NCBI RefSeq assembly: GCF_003369915.1
Contig: NW_022881647.1
Span: 558,001-622,000 of the forward strand
DNA: 64,000 nucleotides
Source of the DNA: Drosophila miranda
Lineage: Eukaryota; Arthropoda; Insecta; Diptera; Drosophilidae
Direction: 5' to 3'
Part shown: positions 11,010 to 22,600 of the stretch, piece after piece
Position numbering within the stretch: the first letter of the stretch is position 1
Layout of the letters: each line of letters begins with the position of its first letter
Notes under the pieces: model-generated
What the model was told of the DNA's origin: nothing
Database searches by the model: none
The model's input: the letters and a program-made list of their open reading frames with translations, nothing else
Position numbers and translations under genes: made by a program

Positions 11010-14000
11010 TTACCTGTGCTTAAATTTAACCAAGATTCAAACTTCGTTTCAAATGCGTTTCAAATACGGCTCATGAGTCACGAGGCTATAAATTGAATCC
11101 CCCTCTTAATTGTTTGATGATTCTCTTCATTAGGGTTTTCCACAATACCCAGTAATCGGAAAGTATACACGAGTGTATCTGGAGTTCATAACATCTTCGA
11201 GATTACAAGAGGTCTGTGTTACATATTTTGTATTGCAATTTTAAGAAATTTGTATACTATTCTATACCAAATATGGAATTGCCCTAAGCTTTTTTTTTGT
11301 TCTACAAATATATCTTATTATTTCCACACATTTTCCCATATAAACTATTTAAAGATGCGAAAAAATCTTACTAACGGGTATGTTATAGTCGCAATACCCT
11401 ACATACATACATATATCATTGCTGCTTGTTTTTTGTTTGTTACTTCTCTGTGATGCTGTTCTCGCTCTGGTAATTACATGGAATTCTCTGTCTCGGGCTT
11501 CACCTCTGCCTCCATCTCCATCTCTGACTCTGACTGTGACTGTGTTAACTGTTTTGCTTGGCCTTGTCATATGCTAATTTGGCAGCGAATCCAATCGAGT
11601 GTCGCGTATAATTAAGCATCACATACTCATAACTATTGTCTCTCGCATTTACATACAGCCGAGTCGAGTCGACAATGAATGCGCAGATACATAGATACAT
11701 TTGATTTATGGTGCTGTGCCTGTGCCCCTTTTCGGCGGCTTTCAGCGCTTTCTGCGAATATCTTTCCAAGTGTGGTTTGCCTTTGTCTCTTCTCTTTCAC
11801 ACATTTCTCTGCTTTCTTTGTGAGGACTTTCTCCGTACACCCAAAAAACGCTGCTTAAGAACTGTTCTATGCTTGGGAATATACATTTTATTAAGAACTA
11901 GTCTGGAATCGATCTGTTTTCGGTTTCGGTTGTAAATAAATGAAGACTCATAATTAGCAGATTACTTGGGTTGTCTCCCCATCAGAATCTATCTATCTAT
12001 CTATCTGTCAGATGTGTGTAATTTCCGCACGAATCCACAAATCAGAAGTAAGAATTGCAATATTGATGGCACATACTTGTAGTCGTACTCACATGTAGCC
12101 CAAGCAGAGGGTTGTCTTTGTCTTAAAGCCTGGTTAATCAACCTGCTGCTCCCCCTCCTCCCTGCTGACTGCATTTCCCATTACTTTTGCTCATTTCGAC
12201 TGCCTCGAATGTGTAATGAACTTGTGGAGGGCTATGTGGAGAACGTCGTGGAGCAGAGTGTGATATCGAAATTTCCCAAAAGATTTCTTCCTCGGTTGCG
12301 TGTCTCTCCCTCTCCCTCGCCCATGCCCTGCCCTGCCACTGTGTTCGTGAAAAATTCAGTGGGAAAAAAGGAGGAAAACCACCAAAAGGAAATCTTGCAA
12401 CTAGAAAAGTTGTACATCTTGTCAGGGTCTCGTGTCTCGTATAATCAAGCGTAAAAATGCGAAATTAATCAACTTCAGCAGCCCACGTTCTCAAGTTAAC
12501 AACGCACAAGGAATTGAATTTAAACTTTTTCCTGCATTTTCACCCCTTTTCAGCTTTTTCCTCGGCCTCGGCGACTGGGTTATTCAATTATGTATTTGCG
12601 CTTGTCCTGCAGTAAAAATTACAATCCGCAGGACATGTCAACAGAATTATGAACACGCCTGGGCAGTAAAAAGTAAATAAAAGCTCCGGCTCCAGCTCCA
12701 AAAAATACGAAGAAAAAATACCAAAAAAGAAAACGAAGAAGGGAAAGTGTTACTTTTAGAAGCCGAAGCATTATACACCCTTACACATTCAAAGTTGGAA
12801 ATAACTTTCCTGGAAAGTTCCTTAATCGGAAGAGTTTTTGGATCAAGAATTTTTCGATCTTTTCTATGAAACTACAGCCATCTGATTTCTATTAATTTTC
12901 ACTAATTTATGGAGAGTAAAATATATAAATTCTCACTTAAGAATGTTTCAAATTTTATTTTAACCGGAAACACATGGATCCTTTCTATAACAGCTGAATA
13001 AGTATAATAAAGTGAATTAGCAAGAAAAAGAGTTATTTTGTTAGATACAAGCTTTACAGTCTTACAGAACTAAAGTCTTTCATGTCTTCGAAAGCGGAGT
13101 CGGTCCCCAAGTATCCAACAACAATAGAGTCTTTGGCAAGGCGCAGAAATTACTTACTTTGTTGGGGCGAAGAATCTTACGAAAAAAAAACAGAATCTTC
13201 GGTGATTCCAGTAGTCAAAGGCACATGGAGTTCCCCTCCACCAAATCAAGATACCTTTCGTAAGTGTGTAACCATATTTTCCAAACTTTTCTCGGCGACA
13301 GAATATTTTTTTCCTGCTCCTTGCTGTGGACTCCCTTGGTTGGTTTTTTTTTTTTGTTGAATTTATTTTCTGCGGTAATTGCAACGTCTCTTGCTGTCCT
13401 GTGGGAAATGTGAAACAATAAATGAAAATAAATTAATTTTTGTTAGCCCAATGCCCACAGGAATCCTCCTGCCACATCAGGCACAACCTTAGCCAATCGC
13501 CGGAGGGGAAATAAAAGTAAAAAAGTGCATTAATTTCCAGCCCAAGTCCAGGACCCAAACTTAGCGGTTAGACCAGCAACTTTCCACTTTCCACATTCCA
13601 TGTCTCTGATAACATAATTTCATTTTGGCCGAAACGCCTTCCATTTCCATTTCGATTGAGATGTCAGGCAGCCAAGCAGTTCCAGGTAGAACTGCTGCCT
13701 TCGAACAGATCCAGTCCAGGAGCAGTCGAAAGCCATTTGATCAAAAATTTTGCAAAGTTTGCAACATACTGTGACATTATTCGCGTGTCAGATGTTTTAA
13801 AAGGTTACAAATTGGGTAGCCAACGACCAGGCAAGCCAGTGCTGAGGGGAGGATGATGCTGGGTGGAAGAAAGTGCCAAGAAAATCGTGTGGACAGTGGT
13901 ACAACATACATTGCAAGTGTTTCAAAGTTCACATCTAAAATCTAAATACTTTTTCGAACACTCCGGGCGACTGTGCATTAGATGGCATAGGCAACGACAG

Positions 14001-17000
14001 TTCTTTGGGCCATAAAAAGAGCTGCCCTCATGTCCTCGAGACGTTGTTACTGACAGCAGTCGCAGCCGCAGCCGCACAGCCACAGTGGCAGGGGCACAAA
14101 GTTTGCGACAGGCCCGCCAAAAAAAAAAAAAAAAAGGTGACCCCGAAGCCTGCCTGAAGACCTGATGGAGGCACAGGACAACGCCGGACGAGAACGACGC
14201 TGCTTAAATATTAATGCCTTGAGAGTCTGTGGGGCAGGCCATGAATAAATTTTTGGCTATGAATTTTCAATAGCTCTCTCTGGCCGCCTCCTCGTCTCCC
14301 CATCCCTCCGCTTGAACTGTGTTTGTAATTTGTGATGCGTCCAGGACTTTAAGAGTGTCAACCATTTGAAGGAGAGAGACCTGGGTCCTGCATTAGGTGT
14401 CAGGTGAGTCACCGCAGAAACCGCTGCCTGAATTGAACAGGAACAGGTAGAGTGTAGTCGGAATTGAATTCTTTTCGATTCGATTCTCACTTCCGCTTCC
14501 GCTTGGGTGACCCCGATTCCGCCCAGGCAACTCACAGCGCGTGGGAACTTTACGAGAACTCGATGGGCGGCTACGTATACGTGCGTATGGCGCCAATTTC
14601 CAAATGACCGCAAAAGTTCGACTGTGGCCAGAGACGGCCCCAGTAACTGGCATTCGATGGGTCCCCGTCCCAGGGTTTGAGGACTTAATCAAAAGCAAAA
14701 CTCCAACCGGAAGTATTGGCCCCCAGCCCTCCCGGCAGGCACCCCACTCCCATTCCCATCCCCCTGATCGGACTGACATTGCCAACTGATTTTATTTGGC
14801 CATACGACAGACTTTATGATGGTTTTATTTGATTTTTATGCCTGCCGCTATTTCCATTCCATTTCTGTAATTGAATTGTCATTGTCCGGGGGGCGAACCG
14901 TCGCTGGTTGGTTGTGGTCCTGGTTGGCTGGTCAGCCAGTGCCTTGGCGGTTGTCCTTCCACCCGTTCGTTCCACATGTCCGAGGATGTCAAAAATGGTT
15001 TTGCGCTTTATTGGCGTTCGGCACAGGCCAAACACCCAGAGGTATACAAAGTGACGGACACGGGAAGTGGGAGCCCAGACACAGGACACAGGACATTACA
15101 CGTCCTGGACTAAAAAGGGTTGCGGTCACAAAAGTTTCGCCCCAAGGCCATGGAAACGAAAGTTAGAAGTGTCCATTCATTGGCAAATTGGCGCAATTGA
15201 TGTGGGAGGAAGGGCCGGGATTGCTTTGGCGGAAGGGGCGGAAACCCATGCTAAATTGTCGCAACATGAAAGTGAGCAAATAAAAGTGACACGGGAAAAG
15301 GAAAATTACAGTGCAATGGAAATGGCAAGCGGAAAAAGCAATTTCAAGTTTCCGCTGGGTCTGGGGGGAAAGTGATTTCCATTTCCACTTGAGGTTTTTG
15401 GATGAGGTTTGCTTTACAAAGTAGATACATGGATAGATAGATTCCACTTAAGAAAATATATATATATTTATATATGGACTATTATAAATACATATCTGCT
15501 CAACACAAATTAACAACAAATACAAATACAGGAGAGCAAAAAAGAAAACAGTCTTACAAAAAGATAGATAGATAGATTCGTAGATTCAAAAGACTGATCG
15601 TTTATTTGTTAATTGATATATTCATAGACAACGAGGCATTTCGATGGGTGGATACGCAGCAGCATGATATAATGGATAAAAAAACAATTTAAAGATAGAA
15701 ATAAATACGCAGATAGCTTCGTAAAACGTAAAAGACCGTAGAATGTAGAATCGATATCGATAGATAAAGAGTAAGTCACCGAAATTAGTTAGTTATTCTA
15801 TAAAATTAGAAAGGTTCCCCCTACCGATAGAGTGTTCAAGTCTGATAAAACGAAGTAAGAGTTGAACAAAATCTATGCCTTTATATGTCTATTTTGTTGT
15901 TGATAATAACAAATATGTATGTACATCCTTCTGAAAAAGAGACACTTCCCTGGATATTCTGCAGCCCCAATACATATACATATGTCCATCATTTTCTATG
16001 GGTGGGGAGCAAGTCCATCTCCATCTCCCGGTCCTGCGGAGATCATCTTTACACCTGTTCAAATATGCGAATTCTGTTCGCTTTGCACATTCTTTGATGC
16101 CCATTTGGAGGACAATTTGCGCAGTTTTCATATTTAAAATTCCCAAAATGGTGCTACGTGAGATAATAATCGTTACCTTTAATGGGATGGCAGGGTCCTG
16201 GCCCCTTCTCCCGCAGATACAGATATTTCACATGCGAGATACTTTCAGCACTGAGCAATTTTCGCTGCATAAAAGCAGCCCCCAAACCACACGGAATCCA
16301 CTCCCGAAAGCGAGGAGATAAATTTTAAAGAAAAGGGTTTTCTCTTCCGTTGAGTTGGCAGGAAAAGTTGGCAGCAACCCTGTGCTCCGTTCTCCGTGCA
16401 TCGATCAATTTCCGCCGGAAATGCAATTAGCTGGGGTAGGTGGAAGGTGGTATACGGTCCTCCGCAAATGGGCATTCGGCAAACATAATGGCATAATCGA
16501 ATGATAATTTAATAAGGCACAAACGGTGACGTCAACATTTGAATTGCCGTTTAATTGAATTCTCGCCTCGCCGCCTCGCTCCATTTTCTGACCCGAATAT
16601 GCTCCATGAGGAAGATGTTGCACGGATGGAGTCAAAGGCGAAGGTGGGGCATGTGTTATTCATATCGATGTGTGTGCGCATAATCAGAATGAATGTTCAT
16701 CCAGGGAATTGCAGAGTTCCGAGTGAGTTACAAGAGTGAGTAAGAGGTGGACCAGGACATGGCTTTCACTGACAACCCGAACAGTCAGCGAAAGCCTGCT
16801 CCTGCTTGTGGACCTCCACCATCCTATTGTAGACATCATCTACATCTCTGTCCAGCTCGATTCAATTTGCATGCACTCATGAATAATTCCCCCAGATGCT
16901 ACATGCTGGATGCGGTGGGGTTGTGGCCCAAGAAACCAAATAATTCTAATGGACTTTGGCTGAAATATTTATGCAGCAACAACATCTAAATATGAGACCA

Positions 17001-17255
17001 CTGCATGCCATACGAATTTCTGAAAAGGGCAGAGGAAGTCTTGCACCACAAGCAGAATAAATGAGCTGCAATAAAAACTACATCAAATTTGCTTAAATTA
17101 AATTCAGGGAAATTAACTCTCGCAAATCCCCCAGCACTCTATGATGGATTTAGATATGCCGAACCAGAATAAATATATTTGGTTTCTTTTAATAATCATT
17201 CAATTTAGAAGCAAACGCCAACTAGAAGCAAACCCTACTCGTTCTTGGTTATTTT
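11010..17255. other. Long noncoding interval with microsatellites
   Basis: Mostly AT-rich intergenic DNA. A CTAT-type microsatellite lies near 11984-12005, an A-run near 14119-14135, and GATA repeats near 15560-15577. Overlapping ORFs on both strands (for example 14257-14785 and 14814-15375) give low-complexity or unrelated translations with no domain. The only structured item I found is the short segment at 13805-13889 that recurs at 18160-18215. Confidence 0.4.
13805..13889 (+). repeat. Segment duplicated at 18.2 kb (longer copy)
   Basis: The stretch beginning TTACAAATTGG and running to AAAATCGTGTGG is repeated at 18160-18215 with few changes. This copy keeps about 30 bp lying between two AGTGC words, which the 18-kb copy lacks. 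Confidence 0.65.
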
Positions 17256-17815
17256 TTGATAGGAGATTTTCTTTGGATTGAAACTCTCTTGAATGTGTTT
17301 GGATATTGGAGCCCCTGCTGCTTACACTTTCTGCACGAATGGACTCGAGTTGGCCACTCTGTTGAAATCCTCTGGGTAATCCATGCGGACTTCCTTCACA
17401 AAGCCAACAGCTCTGGAGGTGGTGTCATTCAGCAGAACTCTATTCACATTCGAGAGCTGGCCCTATCGACCATCTCGTCGGTTGCCACCGCATCGATAAA
17501 GAGTTTATAGACGCTTTAAAGAATTTCATGCTAAATGAGAGCAACGAGTCGCTCCATGAACTAAGCACGCAGGCCATCGATGGCCTGCAGGTAATTCTTC
17601 CAGACGTCGACAATCGGATTTGAGTACTGCACTAAATTCGTCCTCGGTGCTGGGGCAACTGACATGTCTCTCGCAGGAACCGTTCAGGGAATAGAATAGA
17701 ACGCAATCCATGCGGGAAGGTTCCGGCTGCCGCATCTTCAGCTCCACAACCCGTTGGTGGAAAAACCGTAAGAGCACGGGCAGGTTCTGTGGGCGAACTT
17801 CGCTATCTGGAGCTT
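17256..17815 (-). pseudogene. Unrecognised decayed protein-coding fragment
   Basis: Minus-strand translation gives coding-like blocks in alternating frames: from about 17810 down, a block with NLPVLLRFFHQRVVELKMRQ, then PIVDVWKNYLQAIDGL near 17590, FIDAVATDEMVDRASSR near 17480, and KEVRMDYPEDFNRVANSSPF near 17360. Stops and frame changes separate them. The composition (amphipathic helices, charged and hydrophobic alternation) looks like a former protein gene, perhaps a helical-repeat protein, but I cannot name it. It ends abruptly next to a MADF-like fragment on the other strand. Confidence 0.5.
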
Positions 17816-17905
17816 CATACTTACTTGCTTACTTATAAATTACAAAAAAACAAAAAGGAAATACAAAATATAAACAATTTCTGTTTATTTATTATTTTTG
17901 CGACA

Positions 17906-18061
17906 ATGACCGACTTTGACTCGCGTCTAATCAGATTAATACGGGGAAACACCCAGCTTTTTAAGCGGAAAGCACGCACAGCTCCATACGCATTGAGGAA
18001 TAATGACGAAGAGGAGATCTGGCGCGCCAAAAAGTATTTTGTATTTTGCTTGACTAATTAG
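17906..18061 (+). pseudogene. Truncated MADF-like gene fragment
   Basis: An ATG at 17906 opens a 51-residue frame starting MTDFDSRLIRLIRGNTQLF, followed about 20 residues later by EEEIWRA. That spacing of an (F/L)I-x-LI helix, an 'N-x-x-LF' turn and an E-x-x-W helix matches the first two helices of a MADF (Myb/SANT-like) DNA-binding domain. The frame then runs into AT-rich sequence and stops, so the third helix is missing. It is either a truncated duplicate or the first exon of a lost gene; no obvious donor is present. It differs in sequence from the MADF-like copies at 53.7 kb and beyond. Confidence 0.45.
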
Positions 18062-18159
18062 TTAAGTCGTAACTATGGAATGTATGAGAAACAGAATCAA
18101 ATCAAAAGAGTCTCCGCCATGTATATTAAGCTTGTAATTACCTAAACTGTTTGAAGTGT

Positions 18160-18215
18160 TACAAATTGGTTAGCCAACGTCCAGGCAAGCCAGTGCCACG
18201 AAAATCGTGTGGCAA
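18160..18215 (+). repeat. Segment duplicated from 13.8 kb (shorter copy)
   Basis: Matches 13805-13889 apart from a few substitutions and an internal deletion of about 30 bp whose ends fall at AGTGC words, consistent with slippage or recombination between short direct repeats. Confidence 0.65.
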
Positions 18216-18549
18216 AGTCGCCTCCATTGTTGATTTTTTAGTTTTTTGTTTTTATAGTGTGGACGTTGACATGCAATGACTGCATCTTTCAAGAGGCGAT
18301 GCAGTTACTGCACCGTCAAGTGGGCCGTGTGACACCAGCAGAAGGCTGTTACGCGCGGATCCCAGGCAAAACGCAGCCCTCCTCCCGCCCAACCGACCGA
18401 GGGGCGCTGCCGCATGACGCGCGGTGCGTAGCCGAACCAAACGCGAACATGCAAGAAAGATAGCTATTAGACTAACATTCGAGGAAAATTAGTACTAAAC
18501 TTACTAAGAAACTAAGCATGCAATCAAAGTACAAATACCACTACAGTTA

Positions 18550-21312
18550 CTAATTAATAGAAAGGTGTGTAAGGATTAATAATTTAATAAGAGGAAGAGA
18601 ATTAGTGGTGGATATAATATGGTAGAGGGAATTATAATCCGAGCATAAGACCCTAAACGGTTCATGCAAGGAATAATTCGATCTACAAAGTGGAAGGAAC
18701 AACGGTATAAAATTTCTAGTCAGTCTAATAGGAATCGTGAAGTTTATGCGGCTCAACAGATCAGGGCTGTCTATGTCACCCCTGATCAAGTTGTGCATAA
18801 ATATCACACCAAGCATTTTTCTACGGTTAACTAAGGATGGGAGGTTTACTAATAGTAGTCTACTAGAGTAAGATGGGAGTCTTACACCCGCATCCCAGTT
18901 AAGGCCCCGCAGAGCAAAGAGTAAAAAGTTTTTCTGTACTGATTCTATACGGTCCTGATGTACTTTGTACTGAGGGCACCATACACAGGAGCCGTATTCT
19001 AAGATCGGACGAACAAGCGAGGTATAGAGAGTCTTTGTTATATAGGGGTCGTCAAATTCCTTTGACCACCTCTTTATAAACCCAAGCACGCTCATGGCCT
19101 TATTTACCATGGTAGAAATGTGTTCGGAAAACTTTAACTTGGGGTCTAACATAACACCCAGATCATCCACCAGGGTAATTCTCTCAAGAGAACCACCAAA
19201 TAGGGTGTAAGGAGCCAACAAAGGGCTAGAACGATGAAATGTCATAACTTTGCATTTCGAGGCATTAGGTTTAACAAGTTTGCACAACACCATGACTGAA
19301 AGTTATTGAGATCGGATTGCAAGCGAGAATGAAATGAAATGTCCTTGTACTGGACACAGAGTTTAACATCATCCGCATACATAAGTACTCGAGAGTATGT
19401 TAATACTGAAGGTAAGTCATTAATAAAGAGTGTGAAGAGTAAGGGGCCTAGATGGCTGCCTTGTGGTACTCCCGAAGAAACCTTTACTGGGAAAGAGAGG
19501 GAGTTTTTGAAGAGGACTCTTTGAGACCTAGAACAAAGATAGCTAGAAATCCATCTCAGGAGGTTGGGCGGAAACCCTAAAAGGTCAAGTTTATGCGCTA
19601 AAAGGGAATGGTTTACAGAGTCGAATGCTTTACTAAAGTCGGTGTAAATAACATCCGTCTGTAAGTTACCTTGAAAGCCTTTAATAATGAAAGAGGTAAA
19701 CTCTAACAAGTTCGTGGTGGTTGATCGCCGCCTTATAAATCCATGCTGAGTTGGAGATATAAGTGACTTGCAGAGATGTTGCAAGGGCGGAGTTAAAACC
19801 CTCTCAAACATTTTAGGAACTTTTTTGCATCAGACTTGCTACCTTTTTTATGGAGAGGAATTATAAACGATTCCTTCCAGATCGGGGGAAGCAAGAAGAA
19901 TCAATGGATAGGGTGAATAGTTTAAGCAAAGGTCCACACAGAGCCTCGGCGCAGTACCTGAGTACACAACCTGGAACCCCGTCTGGACCCGGTGAAAACA
20001 CCGGCTTAACTAGTCGAAGATCATGAAGTAGGGAACATTCATTTAACAAGGGACTGAAAATGCCGTTCGACCTCGGTAAACCGTATGGGTACGGATGACC
20101 AGAGTAGCTTTCCTCAGAATAGGTGGTTTGGAAGAATTGGGCAAAAAGATCGGCAATTGCCTGATCATTATTTGCCGACGTATTACAAAATGATAGCGAG
20201 GATGGGTGTGCGGACGTTCTACGCTTACTGTTTACGAAGCTGTAAAACTGTTTAGGGTCCTGAGAAAAACGTATCCTGCATCGAGATAGGTAGTTCTTAT
20301 AGCATTGAGCATTAAGAACTGAAAAGTTTGACCGAGCTAATACATAGCGAGAGTGAGAAGTAGGAGAACCCACTTCTTGAAATTTTTTATAAAGTCTTGA
20401 TTTTAAGTTTTTTAGACTGGATAACTCTTTGGTAAACCAAGGGGGTTTTCCAGATCTAGTCGGACAAGAAAGCGGGACACAAGAATCGAAAAATGTGCCA
20501 AGAGCATTGTAAAAAATGTTTGTGCCTTTTATGATATCAGTGCACAAGTACAAAGCGGACCAATCAAAATCCCTAATGAGGTTATTAAGCTTCGCAAACT
20601 CGGCTTTACGAAAGCAGCGGACACGTTCGGGCAGCCTACTCGATCGATCCAATACAGTTGGTCCTATATCTAGCGACACCTCGAAAGTAGGGTGGTAGGC
20701 GTCTTCAGGTATAGTGAGCGGAAGGGCTCGGGTTAACAACACTATGGTCGGATCCGATACAAAGCACAGATCAAGCAATCGACCCAAGGAATTATTCACA
20801 TGGTTGACTTGAGACAGGGATAGGTCAAGCAAGCCGTCAACAAAGTCATGTCGTGACATGGGCACTAGGATACTAGACTCGTTTACCGAAGACCAAACAG
20901 TTCCTGGCAAGTTGAAGTCACCAAGAACTATCATACGATCTTTATCAGATAGCGAGGAAGAAACAGCGGTTAAAGCGGACAAGTGCTGCTCATAAATTGA
21001 AATATCCGAAGAAGGTGGGATATACGAGCAAGTAATGAATATAGCGAAAGCGGGAAGAATCAGTTTTACACACAGGAATTCCAGTTCCTGTTGAACTTGG
21101 ACTGTGAAGTGTTCCGACGTGAAGTAAGAGTCCACTGCAATTAGAACCCCCCCTGCCCGTCGAGACGAACGGTCCTTTCTAAAAGTTGTGTACCGACCTG
21201 CCAAAACCTCGGAACTAAGAATGTCCGGCTTTAACCAGGTTTCAGTAAACACAATAACGTGGGAAGCAAATGCAACACTATCCCGGAAAAGAATGCTGAG
21301 CTTACTACGCAA
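18550..21312 (-). pseudogene. CR1-like ORF2 (endonuclease + reverse transcriptase), frameshifted
   Basis: Frame 1 (21312-19861) is the endonuclease: FTETWL, a GDFNLPG motif near residue 153 and the following linker domain, then the start of the RT (KPVFSPGPDGVPGCVL). The frame changes near 19830-19861; the next block (19811-19242) carries the RT core (THHGF-like start seen as TQHGFIRRRSTTTNL, TDFSKAFDSVNH, GVPQGSHLGPLLF, catalytic YADD). A second frame change near 19250-19290 leads to the thumb/connection block ending at 18550. With two frameshifts this copy should not make active enzyme. The order EN-RT with no RNase H fits CR1/Jockey-type LINEs. Confidence 0.75.
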
Positions 21313-21347
21313 GCCTCTTACATTCTGATAGGTTACAAAAAGAGAAG

Positions 21348-22367
21348 TTAGTTTTTTGGAAAGGTGGAAGCAAGACGGGAAGTTGAGGAAGAGGAAGTTG
21401 AGGTTGAGGTTGAGGGTGGCACACTGGAAAGGTTTGGAAGGGATATGGGGGGCCTATTCTTCTTCTTAGCCTTAAACTCCTTCACCACCAAATGCTCCGG
21501 CCAAAATTTGGCGGAGCAAATGGTGTCAAATTGAGTTGGGGAGATGCTTATCTTAAACGAGGCTATCTCCCTGGCATAAGAGAAGTTAAATTTCTCCACC
21601 TTTAAACCCACGGCTTTTATTTTGCTTTGAATAAAAGCAATTACATCATTAGATGTGAGGTCAGGGGCCAGCCGTGAAACAAAAACTTGTCGTTTTGGTG
21701 GGACTCCCACCAGTGGTTTAGTCACCACAGGCCTAGTACCTGTGGTGGCAATATCCGGAGGTCCGGAACGTCTATATACTGGTGGGATCGGTATAGACGG
21801 GACAACTAGCGAACTTGCGGACACCACGGACACGGACGCTGCAGACGTACTTGGCTGCACATTCTCCGAGGCGATGAATTCGGCTACCGAATCTGCGTCG
21901 CCAGCAGCTGTCGTTGCCCTTGGAGTGGCAAACGAGATCAGCTGCTGCACACTTGGAGTGGTCGGAGTCAGTTTTTCGGCGGCGCACGGCTGAGTGACGG
22001 TTGGCAATTGCAGATCCCGCGGAGTGACCTTTTTGCGCCTCGGAGACTCATTCAGCAGTTTTAAACCGCTAAACTGAGCCTCCATGGCTAGGAGCCGATC
22101 GTATTGGTTTTTAAAACCAACGGTCAGCTCCTTAAAGCCACTCCGCGTCTGCCTCATGAAAGCCACCATGTCTTTCTCCACCGCACGGCATGCCTCGCAA
22201 CTGTAATGCAAGCCATTACGTTTGGCTATAGCATCACTCACGAGGCCAGAAAATCCAGCGCATTTTGCGTGCACTACGCTGTCGCAGAGCCAGCAGGGGA
22301 CATTCGGCTGATCGTGGGTGATCTGCTTCTTACAGCTTTTTTTGGCACAGACCACAGCGTATTCCAT
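21348..22367 (-). CDS. CR1-like ORF1, PHD-finger protein, intact
   Basis: A 339-codon open frame. Residues about 7-60 hold a PHD-like zinc finger: CAKKSC, then CWLC, H-AKC and YSCEAC. A short coiled region follows (about 65-110), then a Ser/Thr/Pro-rich linker and a C-terminal domain (about 230-310) with an RNA-binding look (VFVSRLAPDLTSNDVIAFI and later FKISISPTQFD, the pattern of an RRM-like fold in LINE ORF1 proteins). It would bind element RNA and act as a chaperone during target-primed reverse transcription. The frame is uninterrupted, in contrast to ORF2, suggesting a fairly recent insertion. Confidence 0.75.
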   Translation of the reverse strand: MEYAVVCAKKSCKKQITHDQPNVPCWLCDSVVHAKCAGFSGLVSDAIAKRNGLHYSCEACRAVEKDMVAFMRQTRSGFKELTVGFKNQYDRLLAMEAQFSGLKLLNESPRRKKVTPRDLQLPTVTQPCAAEKLTPTTPSVQQLISFATPRATTAAGDADSVAEFIASENVQPSTSAASVSVVSASSLVVPSIPIPPVYRRSGPPDIATTGTRPVVTKPLVGVPPKRQVFVSRLAPDLTSNDVIAFIQSKIKAVGLKVEKFNFSYAREIASFKISISPTQFDTICSAKFWPEHLVVKEFKAKKKNRPPISLPNLSSVPPSTSTSTSSSSTSRLASTFPKN

Positions 22368-22600
22368 TTTATTTTATTATTTATTTATATATATACTATT
22401 ATTTGCAAAACAAATTGGTATCAGACCAATGTGCCAGACAACGCTCAAAGCGGAATTGGTAAAAAAAAGAGAGCAGAGTGGAGAGCGGTTATAGCGAGAG
22501 CTACTAAGCAGAGAGCGCTATTGCTCAGAAAGTTTAAAGAGCGAGAGAGAAAGAACAGTTATTGAAGTTGAGGTGATAGCGAGAGTGTGATAAAACAACA

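Larger units (their letters stand above)
18440..22600 (-). mobile_element. CR1-like non-LTR retrotransposon
   Basis: Minus-strand LINE with ORF1 at 22367-21348 and ORF2 split over 21312-18550. ORF1 has a PHD-like cysteine cluster and ORF2 an AP endonuclease plus a YADD reverse transcriptase, without RNase H. A PHD finger in ORF1 and the RT style point to the CR1 clade rather than Jockey, whose ORF1 carries CCHC knuckles. The 3' end lies somewhere in 18440-18550 and the 5' UTR extends above 22367; neither border is sharp. No poly-A tail is seen, as usual for CR1. Confidence 0.75.

Noticed and set aside
14257-15447. Cluster of overlapping 80-130-codon ORFs on both strands
   Set aside because: All frames overlap each other, translations lack family features and composition is not coding-like.
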